From Aristolochia californica (Eukaryota > Streptophyta > Magnoliopsida > Piperales > Aristolochiaceae): 64,000 nucleotides of DNA. The notes beneath the pieces are model-generated. The model was given only the letters and a program-made list of their open reading frames with translations, was not told the origin of the DNA and searched no databases. Below, one piece after another: positions 8,903 through 19,537 of this stretch. The number at the start of each line of letters is the position of its first letter. The first letter of the stretch is position 1. The DNA is taken from contig JARWKL010000010.1 in the NCBI GenBank assembly GCA_029961685.1, positions 25,766,067-25,830,066 of the forward strand, in the 5' to 3' direction. A program made the position numbers and the translations under genes.

Positions 8903-11860
8903 GGGGTGAGAAAACATCGTAGATGCCCAACTTGCTGTACACGTTCGACAAAATTTTGTGAGTGACTGGTTTGGTGAGAATGTCTACAACTTGGTTCTAT
9001 GTAGTTACATGTTGGAGAGATAAGATGCTAGGAGTGAATTTTTCTTGTATGAAGTAGCAGTCTATTTCTATATGCTTAGTTCTCTCATGGAAGACTGGAT
9101 TTGATGTGATGTGAATTGCAGCCTGATTATCGCAATATAGATTCATAGGAGCTTCTTTGTAAAAACCCAGTTTAGTTAGGAGAGATCTAATCCATAGGAG
9201 TTCACTGATTATGTGTGCCATGACTCTGTACTCTGCTTCTGTACTAGACCTTGCAAATACATTCTATTTCTTGCTTCTCCATGTAAACAAGTTTCCTCCA
9301 ACCACTGTACAATATCCCCAAGTAGATTTTTTGTCATCCGGGGATCCGACCCAGTTTGCATATGAGAATCCTTCGATGTTGAAGTGTCCATGATTTTTAA
9401 AGAGGAACCCTCTTCCTGGTGCTCCTTTCAGATATCATAATATCCATTCTAGTGTTTGAAAATGACTGAGCTATGGTTTGTGCATATATTGACTTACCAC
9501 ACTGATTGCATATGAAATATCTGGCATCATTATGCAGAGATAAATAAGTCTTCCCACCAATCTTTGATATTTTTTGACATCTACTTCATCTCCAGTACCC
9601 GCAAATAATTTTGTATTTGAATCCATAGGAGTTTCTATTGGTCTACATCCCAACATTCATGTCTCCTCCAGTGGTTCAAGGACATACTTCCTTTGAGATA
9701 ATACAATTCCATGTATGGATTGTAGTACTTCAATACCCAACAAATATTTGAGCAGTCTGAAATCCTTTGTCTTGAATTCAGTACATATCCTTTATTTTAT
9801 CTTTTGGACGCCCTCGGGACTGCTAGTTATAATAATGTCATCAACATATACACCTAGAATTACCTTGTCCTTCGGTGTGTCTTTAATAAAGAAAGGGTGA
9901 TCTCTAGAGCATCTGTGAAATCCGGCCCGTATGAGTGCTTGGCTAAAATTTTCAAATCATGCATGAGGTGACTATTTGAGACCATAAATAGGTTTTTGTA
10001 GTCGACATACGGACTCCCCCTCAACCACATACCTAGGTGGTTGCTGCATATAAATGTCCTCCTTTATACCCCCATTCAGAATTGCATTTTTGACATCAAG
10101 TTGATAGACCTGCCATGAAGAGTTAGCTACCAGAGATAATAACAAACGTATCGAGTTTAATATAGCCATTGGAGAGAAGGTTTATCCATAATTAATGCCA
10201 TAAAATTGTGTATAGCCTTTAGCAACAAGGGGAGCTTTCAACCAAGCCACAGACCCATCTGGATTGTGTTTCACCTAAATACCCATTTGCAGCCGATGAA
10301 TTTCTTATCTGAAGGAAGTTGGACTAGAGTCCATGTCTGATTTTCATAAAGGGCCTGTATTTCTTCATCCATAGCCGCCTTCCACCCTGGATGTTTGAGA
10401 GCCTCCTGATAGGACTGTGGTATAGGTACAGAGGAAATAGGCGATGGAAATTGACAACAAACAGGGGATAGACGATGGTGAGACATAAAGTTTGTTATGG
10501 GATGAGAAGTAGAAGGCATGGTGCATGATCTGGGCTCTTTCCTAATTGCAATAGGACGAGTATCATATTCTAGGCCAAAAATAATCGGAGAAGATGGAAT
10601 TACCTCAGTAGGATCTAACAACTCAGCAGGTGGTGCCAGCCAATGTTTCTGGGGTTGAGTAGTTTCTGTAGCACGGGGCACAACCGGTCAAGGAGAACCT
10701 GGTACTGAAGATAAACCTAGAGGAGCATTATCAGAATAATATGGAGAGTCTTAAAAAATGTGACATCCCTAGACACAAGTAAATGCTGAAGAGAGGGATT
10801 ATAGCAAACATAACCCTTTTGTGTGCGAGAGTATCCGAAGAAGATACACTTCACAGATTTGGGATCAAGTTTACTGTGTTTCAGGGAGGAAATATGGAGA
10901 AAACATCTATAGCTGAAGACTCTCAAGGGTAGTGAAAAAGGATCACCATTAGGTAATAATAGAGAGTAGGGAGACTTTTTACCAAGAATGGAGGAGGGTA
11001 ACCAGTTTATAAGAAAAAATACGGTAAGAACTACATGCGGCCAATAAAATTATGGAACTTGCATGGCATATAGTAAATCGCAAGCTACCTCAAGAATATG
11101 ACAGTTCTTCCGTTCGGCTACACCATTTTTTTGAGGGGTGTAGGCACATGATGTTCAATGAATAATGCCATTTTCTTAACAAAATGAGTCAAGATCTTTG
11201 GATGTGTATTCTTTGGCATTATCCGACCGTAGGACTTTAATTTTCTGCCCAAACTGAGTGAGTACCATTGCATGAAAAGATTTAAATAACAATGGTATTT
11301 CAGAACGCTCTTTAAAAAAAAAACCCAATTGGTATGAGTGAAGTCATCGATGAAAGTAATAAAATATTTCACTTGGAGAAATGTTGGAGACACTCAAGGG
11401 TCCCCAGACATTAGTATGAATTAACGAACAAGGAGAGACACTTTTAATTTCCTGACGAGGTGAGTATGTAAACCTCTAAAGTTTACTCATTTAACATGCT
11501 TCACAATGAAGGTCCGGCTGCCCATTAGGAAAAGTATGATGAAGAGATTGGGCAGACGGATGTCCCGACCGGTTGTGCCATAACCTGGTTTCAGTGTTGC
11601 AGGTGGATGCAATACTTATTTGTGGTACATCCAGGTAGTAGAGCCCCTCTTGTTCACAGCCTCCACCAATCACCCGCTTCGTTGTAAGATCTTGAAACAC
11701 ACATGAAGTCGGTGAGAAAGTGAGAGAGCAATTAAAATGTTTGGTGAGCTGACTAACCTATAAAAGATTCAAAGGGAAAGTAAGAACGAAAAGGATATCA
11801 GTGAGCAGAAGTGATGGTGTAACAGAAGTGGATCCTTTTCCTTGAACTTTAGTTTATGAA
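8903..11860 (-). pseudogene. Copia pol, N-terminally truncated and broken
   Basis: Minus-strand order from the right: end of protease and GAG-pre-integrase (LWHNRSGHPSAQS and a C-x2-C pair near 11500-11600); integrase core with FITFIDDFTHTNWVFFL near 11350; integrase end SKLDPKSVKCIFFGYS near 10850; linker; RT start with GCKWVFR near 10275, NGGIKEDIYM near 10060 and a YVDD motif near 9840; RT end and RNase H (SYAISVVSQYMHKP near 9480, then LYCDNQAAIHITSN near 9130). Many stops and frameshifts are present. The C-terminus ends next to the PPT. It is closely related to the pol at 38.8-40.4 kb and to the one at 3.1-6.1 kb. Confidence 0.85.
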
Positions 11861-12381
11861 ACTCGGGAGTTGAAGCTTTCTGGTGTTGCTCGAAACCTCT
11901 TTTTCAATCTGACCTTTGCTGCTTCCAATATAGATTTCTCTTTGTAGATAATTTAGATAAAAAATTGATTGAATAGGTAAAAGAATAGACTTACAAATCT
12001 TTCTTTTTATATATATTTCTGCATATAAAGTCTAGTTCTTGGTGGCATAAAATGCCTCAGAATCTATAGCTTTCTACTGTTGCTCGAACCTTTTTGCAAT
12101 CAGACCTTTACTCAATAAAATATCGATATCTCTCTACAGATAACTCCAATTGGAAAAAAATCATTTTTCCTTGGAAAGTAGACTCAAATATATTTCCTTC
12201 GATATATAATTTGAAATATTAAAATCTCAGTATAGAGGTGAAAAATGCAAAGAAAACTAAGGGTGTAGGCACTGAAAAAAAATAACTACGAACCTAGACT
12301 TAGGGTTTAGGGTTTAGAGAAAAGGATCTCATTATCTCTGTGGGTTGACCAAGTCAACTCACAGAACCTGCTCTAATACCA
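11861..12381 (-). other. Copia untranslated leader
   Basis: Non-coding region between primer site and pol. It contains two related blocks (GAAGCTTTCTGGTGTTGCTC near 11874 and a CTTTCTACTGTTGCTCGAAC block near 12071) with ATATAGATTTCTCTTTG-type repeats. The same block occurs in the N1 elements (near 46100 and, inverted, 36770), linking these families. The primer site lies at 12369-12381 (minus). Confidence 0.6.
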
Positions 12382-12894
12382 TGTTGAATTTATGGAAAAA
12401 ATAAATACTTCATTGACTTCATTAACTTCTTATAATCAGAGTACATGATCCTCTATTTATAATAGAGGAAGGTAGTAGAGTCCAATTACAATAAAACTAC
12501 CTCTGTCCCAATTACACCCAAACTCTAACACTTAAAGATAAATCCTAGCATAATTAAATAACTCAATATGGATAAAAGACAAACATTACTCAAACTATAA
12601 ATCTTCTAGGATGTGACCATAAGATAAAGATGTCTTTGTGAGTCCTTCTTGATCTTCCAACTTATGTGATAAGGATGCCAGCTCGTGGTAATCATTGTGG
12701 GTCCTACTTCTTATGGGCTTGGGCCCATCTTATGGGTCTTCCTTGGTCATGTGGCCCAACTTATAATACTGTTAGATATGTGGGCCTTCCTTGGTCATGT
12801 GCCCATCTTCCAACACCACTTTGTATGAGGACTCTTGTTGACACCTCTCGAGCTCATGGTCTTGTGGGGCCATGGTGGATCCCACATTGTAACA
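12382..12894 (-). repeat. 5' LTR of the copia element
   Basis: A 513-base terminal repeat, paired with 8318-8887. Its inner part is homologous to the plus-strand LTR at 1105-1503. Confidence 0.85.
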
Positions 12895-13500
12895 CAATAA
12901 AAGCTCAATAAATCATCAACAAGAGGTTTAGTAGGGTATTTAGAAGATCCCCTAGCTAAACTGGTTATTTTTTTTCGTTTTCAAAAAAATTGAGTTTACA
13001 TTGATCGATCAATCATGTGTAATGACTATTTCTTTGTCACAATGTGGCTTGTTGATCTATGGCATGATTGATTAATATCTTCCCGTTAGGTCTAACAATT
13101 TAACTTGATCTATCAATCTGTATTCTTATTGGTAGCGCATAACAAGTATGATCGATCAATGACTTTGCTATGATCGATCATGCTCTATATCCCGTGGTTG
13201 GCAAAGTTTTATATGATATATCAGTCATTGAGGTTGATCAATCAATCAGTCATTAAGGTTGATAGATCAATCAACATAATTTTTCTTCGCCTGTACTATA
13301 TTGATCGGTCAGTCAAAATGGGTTGATCGATATAGTTTGGCCATGTTTTGGATGATTGATTACGACCTTGGTTGATCATTCATATTTTATATTTTTGGCT
13401 TGTGCATAGAAAATTGATCGACCATTCCAATGTCAGTTCACTATGTAGATTTTTTAAAGCATGGGAATTTTTTATCCTAAGAAATTCTACATGTATGACA
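12895..13500. repeat. Tract rich in TTGATCGATCAA palindromes
   Basis: From about 12990 to 13440 the sequence holds many copies of GATCGATCAATC, TTGATCGATC and close variants, spaced 15-60 bases apart in otherwise AT-rich DNA. Similar clusters occur at 22340-22430 and 49160-49270, next to copia remnants. No gene is seen. It may be the non-coding tail of a copia family. Confidence 0.6.
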
Positions 13501-13529
13501 TATATGTCTGTGTTTAATTTAGGATACCA

Positions 13530-13900
13530 TGATTAGAACCTCGAGCAAAGTAAGATAGGGAGAGGAGAAGAAAAGAAGAAGAGGATAAGAGAGAAAGGAA
13601 GAGAGGGAGCCTTTAGGTTAAGAGAGAGCATGGATGAATTAAGAGAAGGGGAGAGAACTAGAATTCTCTACCCCAAGCCAAGGGCCTCTATTTATAGTTT
13701 TTGAGAGGATGTTAAATGTCTATAATGCCCTTAATGGTACAAGCTTTACATAAGAAAAGACATAAGTAGACATGTTCCTCCTGGACAATTTACATCCTTG
13801 TGTCATCTTTATGAGAAGTCTTCTTATTTACCATGATGCCAGCTTTCTTTGGATGTGTGGGACTTTCTTGGTCATGTGGGTTTCGACCCATATTCCAACA
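13530..13900 (-). mobile_element. N1-type LTR
   Basis: In plus orientation it runs from TGATTAGAACC, next to GGATACCA (a minus-strand primer-site core), to ATTCCAACA, followed by a CCCCCCCTCAAGGTGG polypurine complement. Homologous segments lie at 21155-21440 (minus) and 30853-31156 (plus), sharing CTATTTATAGTTTTTGAGAGG and TTACATAAGAAAAGACATAA in this orientation. The TATTTATAG may hold the promoter TATA box. Confidence 0.65.
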
Positions 13901-14329
13901 CCCCCCCTCAAGGTGGGGTTGAGAGAACATCATAAATGCTCAGCTTGTGGCAAATGGTGGATAGGATCTTCCCATATAAAATGGCTACTCCACCTCAATC
14001 ATATCTTCCAACACTCCCCCTCAAGCTGGTGATCTCTTTGTTCTTTTCAAGAGACCCAACTATCACAAAATAATGGTGAGAGAAAAATCATTCCTAGCCA
14101 TATGATAAAGCTCAATACTCTAGACAAATGGTCATAGTCAAAATTACCCTTTGCTCAATTTCAAAGGCAGGAAAGTAGTCCAACTTTGGGGCACAAAGTC
14201 TACCACTTTCTCAGGGTAGCTAAAAGAAAAAAACACCTCTTGGGAGAATAATTGACTTTACTCATGTTGTATGTTGGGCACACTCCTATCCTTTATAGGC
14301 AGTGAGTCTATAGGCATTGCTTAGATGTG
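13901..14329 (-). mobile_element. LTR-element internal fragments
   Basis: 13901-13985 resembles the end of copia pol on the minus strand. A second LTR end plus polypurine complement (TTCCAACACTCCCCCTCAAG) follows at 13996-14020, and then a piece homologous to N1 internal sequence (as at 45050-45350) starting GATCTCTTTGTTC. No intact gene is present. This is a junction of at least two broken elements. Confidence 0.55.
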
Positions 14330-15082
14330 ATTTTAAAAAATAATAAGAGGGTAGTAATAAGTTCCTCCATCACGGTGTCCCAACACTGGGCAGCCATCTC
14401 GAAGGGTAGAAAAGGTAGGAGAAAAATTCCAAATAAGGGGGGTAATGGGTATCAAATAAGATAAGATGTGGGAGCTACTGTGTTCTTTATTTTCTTCATC
14501 AGAATAACCAATGTTGACAACAGTCAGCAACCGAAGAGTCCTTCTTCAATAATCATGTCTCAGTCAAAGAGACACAACAACAACAACGGATGGCCAATGC
14601 CTAAATAATACGTACCAAATAATGAAAGTCTTTAATAAGGGCACATGAAATAATCTGTAGCGAGTTCATCCTTGAATAAGGAGAATGTGCATCAATTAAT
14701 GAGCTGGAACCGAATAATAAGTTACTTTTAAAGGATGAAGTGAGAAAGTAATTTCCAAGCCTCGGTAAACTCCAAGCCAAGAGCTACTGATCCTCTTAGG
14801 ATTGGCAAGGTCTAATAATCAACTCAAGAAAGAATAGATTAAGTACAAGCTCACCAAAAATATTTATGAATCACCTTATCACTAAACTTAGCTTGAGATG
14901 TCCTTCCTTGGTAAATTGAGCTCGCTCAAGTTGATGATGGGCTTAGGTCTATTTTTCGTCTCAATTTTTCATTCACTAATTTAGGGGGCTAGCAGTAATA
15001 ATTTCACAATAGATCAAATATCAATTGGCATAATTTTTTTAAGAAATACTAAAGCAAACCAAAGAGCCCAAGTAGGTGACAA
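14330..15082. other. Repeat relic without gene
   Basis: AT-rich sequence. 14350-14390 (CATCACGGTGTCCCAACA) and 14535-14580 (ATAATCATGTCTCAGTCAAA) are related in opposite orientation to 300-420 and 1-40 of the window, so both ends are parts of one dispersed repeat. No coding signal is seen. Confidence 0.45.
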
Positions 15083-15386
15083 TGTTATGGACCCCATAGC
15101 AAGGTTTAATTAATGCATTTTCCAGTTTATGTATTAGAAGGGTTTTTATTATAATTTCCTTAAGACTTGTGGCCTTCAGTTTAGGCCTTTGTGTGTATGT
15201 GTTCTCTAATCCTTTTATAGGGAGGTTGGGCTGTGTAAGAGAGCAAACATTAATTCAATTAGTTGTTAAAAGGGTTGGATTCTCCCTTTTGAGGTCTAGG
15301 GTTGAGCTCCCTTCGAAGGCTCAAAACCTCACAACGAATCTTCACCTTCATCTTCTTCTTTACCGTGTTAGATCCTGGGCATAACA
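15083..15386 (+). repeat. 5' LTR of E1
   Basis: A 304-base segment from TGTTATGGACCCC to GGGCATAACA. Its last bases, GTGTTAGATCCTGGGCATAA, closely match the end of the E3 LTR. It contains a TTTTATAGGGAGGTTGG promoter-like stretch near 15213. Confidence 0.7.
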
Positions 15387-15388
15387 AC

Positions 15389-15403
15389 TGGTATTAGAGC
15401 GGG
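15389..15403 (+). other. Primer binding site of E1
   Basis: TGGTATTAGAGCGGG, two bases after the LTR end. It matches the 3' end of initiator tRNA-Met with one mismatch (TATTAG for TATCAG). The same variant is used by E3. Confidence 0.75.
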
Positions 15404-16398
15404 AACACAAAGAGCCATGAAGAATGGATGGAGTTGCGTAGAGAAGTATCCCCAGAAGAATGGAGGTCGATGTCCTTAGAAATGGCAAAAGCGATAGTGA
15501 GGGCACCTCTCTTCAATGGAGGGGAAAGAATGCAGGAATGGCGTACCGCTTACATAAAAACATTTTGGGCAAGTAAGCAACTCGCTCTGTCTCTCCAGTG
15601 GATTTGTTCTGGCTCTGTCTTGGATGGCGGGCGATGCAAAAAATCAGCAAGCGCTCTGTATCTCCAGCGACGGCGACATACGAAGTTGGAAATTCAGAAA
15701 TTCCAAAAAAGGAACGATATTCAGCACACCCTTCTTCAAAAAATCCTATTTTGCATTCAAGTTCGAAAAACCCTTTCTCACGGGAGGTAATACAAATCTG
15801 AACAGGAGAAATTCCGAAATCATCGGCATTGGACAATTTGGGTGCGACCTCAAATCCGGATGGACAACGATGCCTTGCTTCAGAAAAATCCAAGATTTCC
15901 ACGCAAGGAATTCCAAGGCCGAACCGTGGTGACAAAGATTTGGACCATGCTTCACAAAAAATCATGATTTCCACACAAGAAAATCCAAAGCCGAACGGCG
16001 ATGATGATTTGGGGAAATCGGAGGGGTATGCTAAGCAGGGAACTCCAGCGACGGGCTAGACCAAATTGATTTCCAGTTCATGGATATCAGACGAGCAATA
16101 CTTTGCACATCAGAAATCGCAGTCGTTCTCAAATCCGAAATTGGCCTCCACTCTTCTGAAATCAGACAGCGGGAACTCCAAATTTGGGACATCGAAAGGG
16201 TATTCTGAGCCTTCTGTCTTGGAAAATCCCCAAGTGGCAAAGCCCCAAAGGGCTTCCCTTCGCCACTGGACACGGAGGAGGTTTTGTTGGTGCCGTCGGA
16301 ACCAAGTCCGGTGGGATGTGACTCCCGGCCAACACGTCCCACTCGCAATCCACTTCTCGGTAGACCAGAGAGAACCCAAGTTCCAAATTGGGTGGGGG
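15404..16398 (+). pseudogene. Gag-like remnant of E1
   Basis: An open but repeatedly interrupted region in which about 15830-16240 reads LDNLGATSNPDGQ, then a duplicated ISTQGIPRPN / ISTQENPKPN motif and other N/K/S/P-rich sequence. E3 has LELDDLGGTSNPKS at the equivalent place, and both share a GGGAAAT..GGA...AACTCCAGC stretch. I do not recognise a named domain. Position after the primer site suggests a degenerate gag N-terminus, which is inference. It ends at a GGGGGGTAAGTATC site. Confidence 0.45.
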
Positions 16399-16404
16399 GT
16401 AAGT
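16396..16404 (+). promoter_or_regulatory. Splice-donor-like site in E1
   Basis: GGGGTAAGT matches the plant 5' splice-site consensus (G|GTAAGT). The identical nine bases occur at the same relative place in E3 (57596-57604). If used, transcripts would join the gag-like leader to the captured cargo. Confidence 0.45.
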
Positions 16405-17090
16405 ATCTGCAACCTCAATTTTGCGTTGAAAATTTCAGAAAGTTAGGAAATTTCGTGAAGTTATTTGATAAAGCGTCTCAATTTTTTTTTTTTTTTGAGT
16501 GGCTTTGTTTTTCTGTGGAGGAGCACCGTAATTGTGCGAATGTGAGTTGTCCAATTGACATTGTGGGGTTTAATTTTCTGGATCCCATGCATGTTGTTCA
16601 GCCACAAAAGTTTTTTTGGAGGTTGTTTTCTTTCTATACGGTTGAGACCAGCAACCTTGCACCTCTTTAAATTTCTGTTGCACCCGGGGATGCAAGACCT
16701 ATTTCATATTCTTTGCTGAAGGGAGATAGAATTCTTTTGGGTAGTCAATTTGACAACGGGGTGCTGACATTTTTTTTTGTGGAGGAATTATATCCATTTT
16801 GCTGGGACGAATTATTTAGTTGTGGATGGACACTGCATCAATGTGGTTGTTTCTGGTCATTGTTCCAGTAGTAACAATCCCTTGAAAACAAATGTGTTCA
16901 TTTTTTTGAATGAATTGTATGATGCTTATCCACTGTTAGTCAAAATTATTCAACCAGTGCCTGTTGGTGATAAACTTTTGTTGGGTATCCAGAGCAGGGT
17001 TGAGGTAATTATGTGGATGAATTTTTTTTCTATTGATGGGACCAGCAGTAGTGAGTTTGTTCTGGATCTACTTGACAATGTTGTGCTTAA
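16405..17090 (+). other. Intron-like tract shared with E3, plus short unknown piece
   Basis: T-rich sequence. About 16800-16957 aligns with 57840-57958 of E3, sharing TGAAAAC...TGTTCATTTTTTTG, GTATGATG and a common end TTCAACCAG (16949-16957). The homology stops there. 16958-17090 is an unrecognised short coding-like piece (reading PVGDKLLLGIQSRVEV) in frame with the beta-galactosidase that follows. Confidence 0.5.
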
Positions 17091-17284
17091 TTCATGGCTG
17101 CATCAAATGCCTGGTATGGTGCTTAGAACAGACAGTGAAATGGTCAAGAACGAAATGCAAAACTTCACCACTTTGATAGTGGACATGATGAAGCAAGAAT
17201 AGCTATTTGCTTCACAAGTTGGTCCCATCATTCTCGCTCCTATTGAGAACGACTACGGAAATGTTCAGAAATACTACGAAGAAG

Positions 17285-17678
17285 TGTTAGGATCCTCACG
17301 AGCCATGGATCTTGTCACCCTCCTCTCTTCTCTTCCTTCTATTGCCTTGCTTGACGTAGAAATAGATTGATGGAGTGATGTAAGAAGAAATTCGGAAAGG
17401 GGAATTGGGGAAAAGGGGGGAGAGCTTGAAGGATCTCTCGACCTGTTATCTAAATTACTCTAGGCTAATTTACTAATTCAATCACCGCCTTTCATTAACC
17501 TAGCCGTCCCCTTAAATAGGGTTGAGGATGCCAATTGCACTTCAGACCCTTGGGTCACTAGTTCAAGCCAAATAAATTTTAAATCAAACCAAACCAAAAT
17601 CAATTACATGAAAACTGAAAACCACATTAATTAATTCCTACACTGCTGGTAACACGTGTTGCTATTGAGTCCATAACA
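17285..17678 (-). repeat. 3' LTR of gypsy D
   Basis: A 394-base terminal repeat. The pol stop codon lies inside it (about 17627), as in gypsy A. Confidence 0.85.
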
Positions 17679-18788
17679 TCACCCCTCTCCTGGAGAAAGA
17701 GCTTGTCCTCAAGCTCGAAGGAAGGGTAGAGAAGTCGAAATGCTGGTAATGGCTCCCATGTAGTGTCACTGGGGTCTGGATCTACCCATTGTACGAAAAT
17801 TTCCCAATCGCCTTGAATGTGGCGTGCCTGCAATACCTGAGCTAGAGTAGAAAGGACACGACCCTCATGGAGTGGTGGCAGAAGGGTGTTCAGCAAGGGA
17901 GAGTCACCGTAAAATGACTTCAGTTGGGATACGTGAAATACATTATGTATCTTTGCCTCGGGTGGTAGCTGCAAGCGGTAGGCCACGGTGCCAATGCGGT
18001 CCAACACCTGAAATGGACCATAATATTGTGGAGAAAGCTTGTGGCGCTTGGAGGCTGTTAGTGAAAGCTGCCGGTAGTGTTGGAGTTTTAACCACACATA
18101 ATTTCCCGGGGAATAATATACCTCTCGGTGCTTCTTTTCATAATAGAACTTCATAGAGTGTTGGGCCTCCTGGAGATGAGTACGCACCTCAGTGAGTATA
18201 GCGTCTCTTTCAGCTAATGCTTGGTCCAAAGTAGCAACTTTGGATGTCCCTGGTTCATAGGATAACAAACGAGGTGGATCTCTGCCATAAACTACTCTAA
18301 AAGGAGTAGTTCCCAGTGCATTGTGGTAAGAGGTGTTATAGCAAAATTATGCCCAGGAAGGCCACTTAACCCACCGTTTAGGTGAGTCCCCCACAAAACA
18401 GCAAAGATACATTTTGATCGTGCGATTGATGACCTCGGTTTGTCCGTTAGTCTGTGGATGATAGGCAGAAGAGAATGCCAATTGGGTGTCATGTAACTTG
18501 AATAAATCTTTCCAAAAGGTACTGGTAAAAATGGCATCCCTGTCACTGATAATAGATGCTGGAATCCCGTGTAATCGAACAATGTGGTCAATAAATAACT
18601 GAGCTACATGAGCAGCAATATATGGATGCGCCAAAGAAATGAAGTGACCATATTTTGAAAAACGGTCAATCACAACTAATATCATGGATTTACCTGATGA
18701 AGTTGGAAGGCCATCAATCAAATCCATGGAAATGTCGGACCAGATTTGAGACAGAAGCTGTAGAGGTTGTAGTAGGCAGGCAGGATCA
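17627..18788 (-). pseudogene. Gypsy D pol fragment (integrase and chromodomain end)
   Basis: The minus-strand frame begins in the integrase core at SQIWSDISMDLIDGLP and continues with VVIDRFSKYGHF, SDRDAIFTSTFWKDLF and YHPQTNGQTEVINRTI (DDE catalytic residues visible). After a frameshift near 18340 it ends with KLSPQYYGPFQVLDRIG, a chromodomain-like WEIFVQWVDPDPSDTTWE and FELEDKLFLQERGDVMDS. Reverse transcriptase, protease and RNase H are missing. Confidence 0.88.
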
Positions 18789-18895
18789 GTTTTCATGTCA
18801 TTGATTTTGGTTTGATTTTTGGTTTGGTTTGGTTTAAAATTTATTTGGTTTGAACCAGTGACCCAAGGGTCTGAAGTGTAATTGGCGTGAAGTGT
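18789..18895 (+). repeat. Inverted LTR fragment inside gypsy D
   Basis: This segment is the reverse complement of LTR sequence at about 19370-19460 (for example GACCCAAGGGTCTGAAGTG here versus CACTTCAGACCCTTGGGTC there). It sits exactly between the pol fragment and the gag fragment, replacing the missing middle of the element. Confidence 0.8.
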
Positions 18896-19190
18896 GGGTG
18901 GTTTGCTGCTGGTGGCTGAGAGTTTGTAGCTGGTGGTGGTGTGGTTGATTGAAGTTGTGCAAGCTGACGGATGATGGTTTGGAGAGAAGATTCTACCGTG
19001 TGCAATGTATTATGGATGTTTGTAATTTCAGCACCTTGATGCGTGGACCTTTGTTGAAGATCTGAAAGCACTTGACGTATGTCCTCGGGAGAAGAGGAGT
19101 CACCGAGGGTGGACTTGTCTAATACCACATTGTTAGGATCCTCTCGAGCCATGGATCTTGTCACCCTCCTCTCTTCTCTTCCTTCCATTG
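18896..19190 (-). pseudogene. Gypsy D gag N-terminus, starting in the LTR
   Basis: The minus-strand frame starts MEGREERRVTRSMARED within the 5' LTR (ATG near 19188), crosses the LTR edge and primer site (NNVVLDKS) and continues with TLGDSSSPEDIRQVLSDLQQ. The same start layout exists in gypsy B and, with a shorter N-terminus, in gypsy A. It is truncated after about 120 residues. Confidence 0.8.
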
Positions 19191-19537
19191 CCTTGCTTGA
19201 CGTAGAAATAGATTGATGGAGTGATGTAAGAAGAAATTCGGAAAGGGGAATTGGGGAAAAGGGGGGAGAGCTTGAAGGAGCTCTCAACCTGTTATCTAAA
19301 TTACTCTAAGCTAATTTACTAATTCAATCGCTGCCTTTCATTAACCTAGTCGTCTCCTTAATTAGGGTTGAGGACGCCAATTACACTTCAGACCCTTGGG
19401 TCACTGGTTCAAGCCAAATAAATTGTAAACCAAACCAAACCAAAAATCAAACCAAAATCAATTACATGAAAACTGAAAACCACATTAATTAATTCCTACG
19501 CTTGCGGGTAACACATGATGCTATTGAGTCCATAAAA
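19131..19537 (-). repeat. 5' LTR of gypsy D
   Basis: A 407-base terminal repeat paired with 17285-17678. Its outer end is CATAAAA instead of CATAACA. The adjoining primer site reads TGGTATTAGAC on the minus strand. Confidence 0.85.

Larger units (their letters stand above)
8318..12894 (-). mobile_element. Copia element, both LTRs, gag-less
   Basis: LTRs at 8318-8887 and 12382-12894 share their ends (TGTTGAATTT / TTGTAACA in plus orientation) and are in direct orientation. The minus-strand order is 5' LTR (12894 down), primer site AACATGGTATTAGAGCAGG at the LTR edge, leader, pol, PPT CAGTTTGAGGGGGAG (8888-8902) and 3' LTR. The flanks are CAAGA (8313-8317) and CAATA (12895-12899), a duplication with one mismatch. 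LTRs of 570 and 513 bases with indels point to an old insertion. The body lacks gag and most of protease: the leader runs directly into the GAG-pre-integrase region. It therefore could not move on its own even before pol decayed. Confidence 0.88.
17285..19537 (-). mobile_element. Gypsy element D, internally deleted and rearranged
   Basis: LTRs at 17285-17678 and 19131-19537 are in direct orientation, starting TGTTAGGATCCTC and ending GTCCATAACA (the second mutated to CATAAAA). Target-site duplication AGAAG at 17280-17284 and 19538-19542 is exact and splits the beta-galactosidase reading frame. Only the C-terminal half of pol and the N-terminus of gag remain, with an inverted LTR piece between them. 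It is related to gypsy A and B. Confidence 0.9.

Noticed and set aside
12297..12320. Telomere-like TTTAGGG copies (also CCCTAACCCTAAA near 40775)
   Set aside because: Only about two units each, inside retrotransposon leader/LTR sequence. Too short to be an interstitial telomere.
15513..16418. Several overlapping open frames on the minus strand of E1
   Set aside because: No family motif; they lie opposite the gag-like remnant that is shared with E3 on the plus strand.
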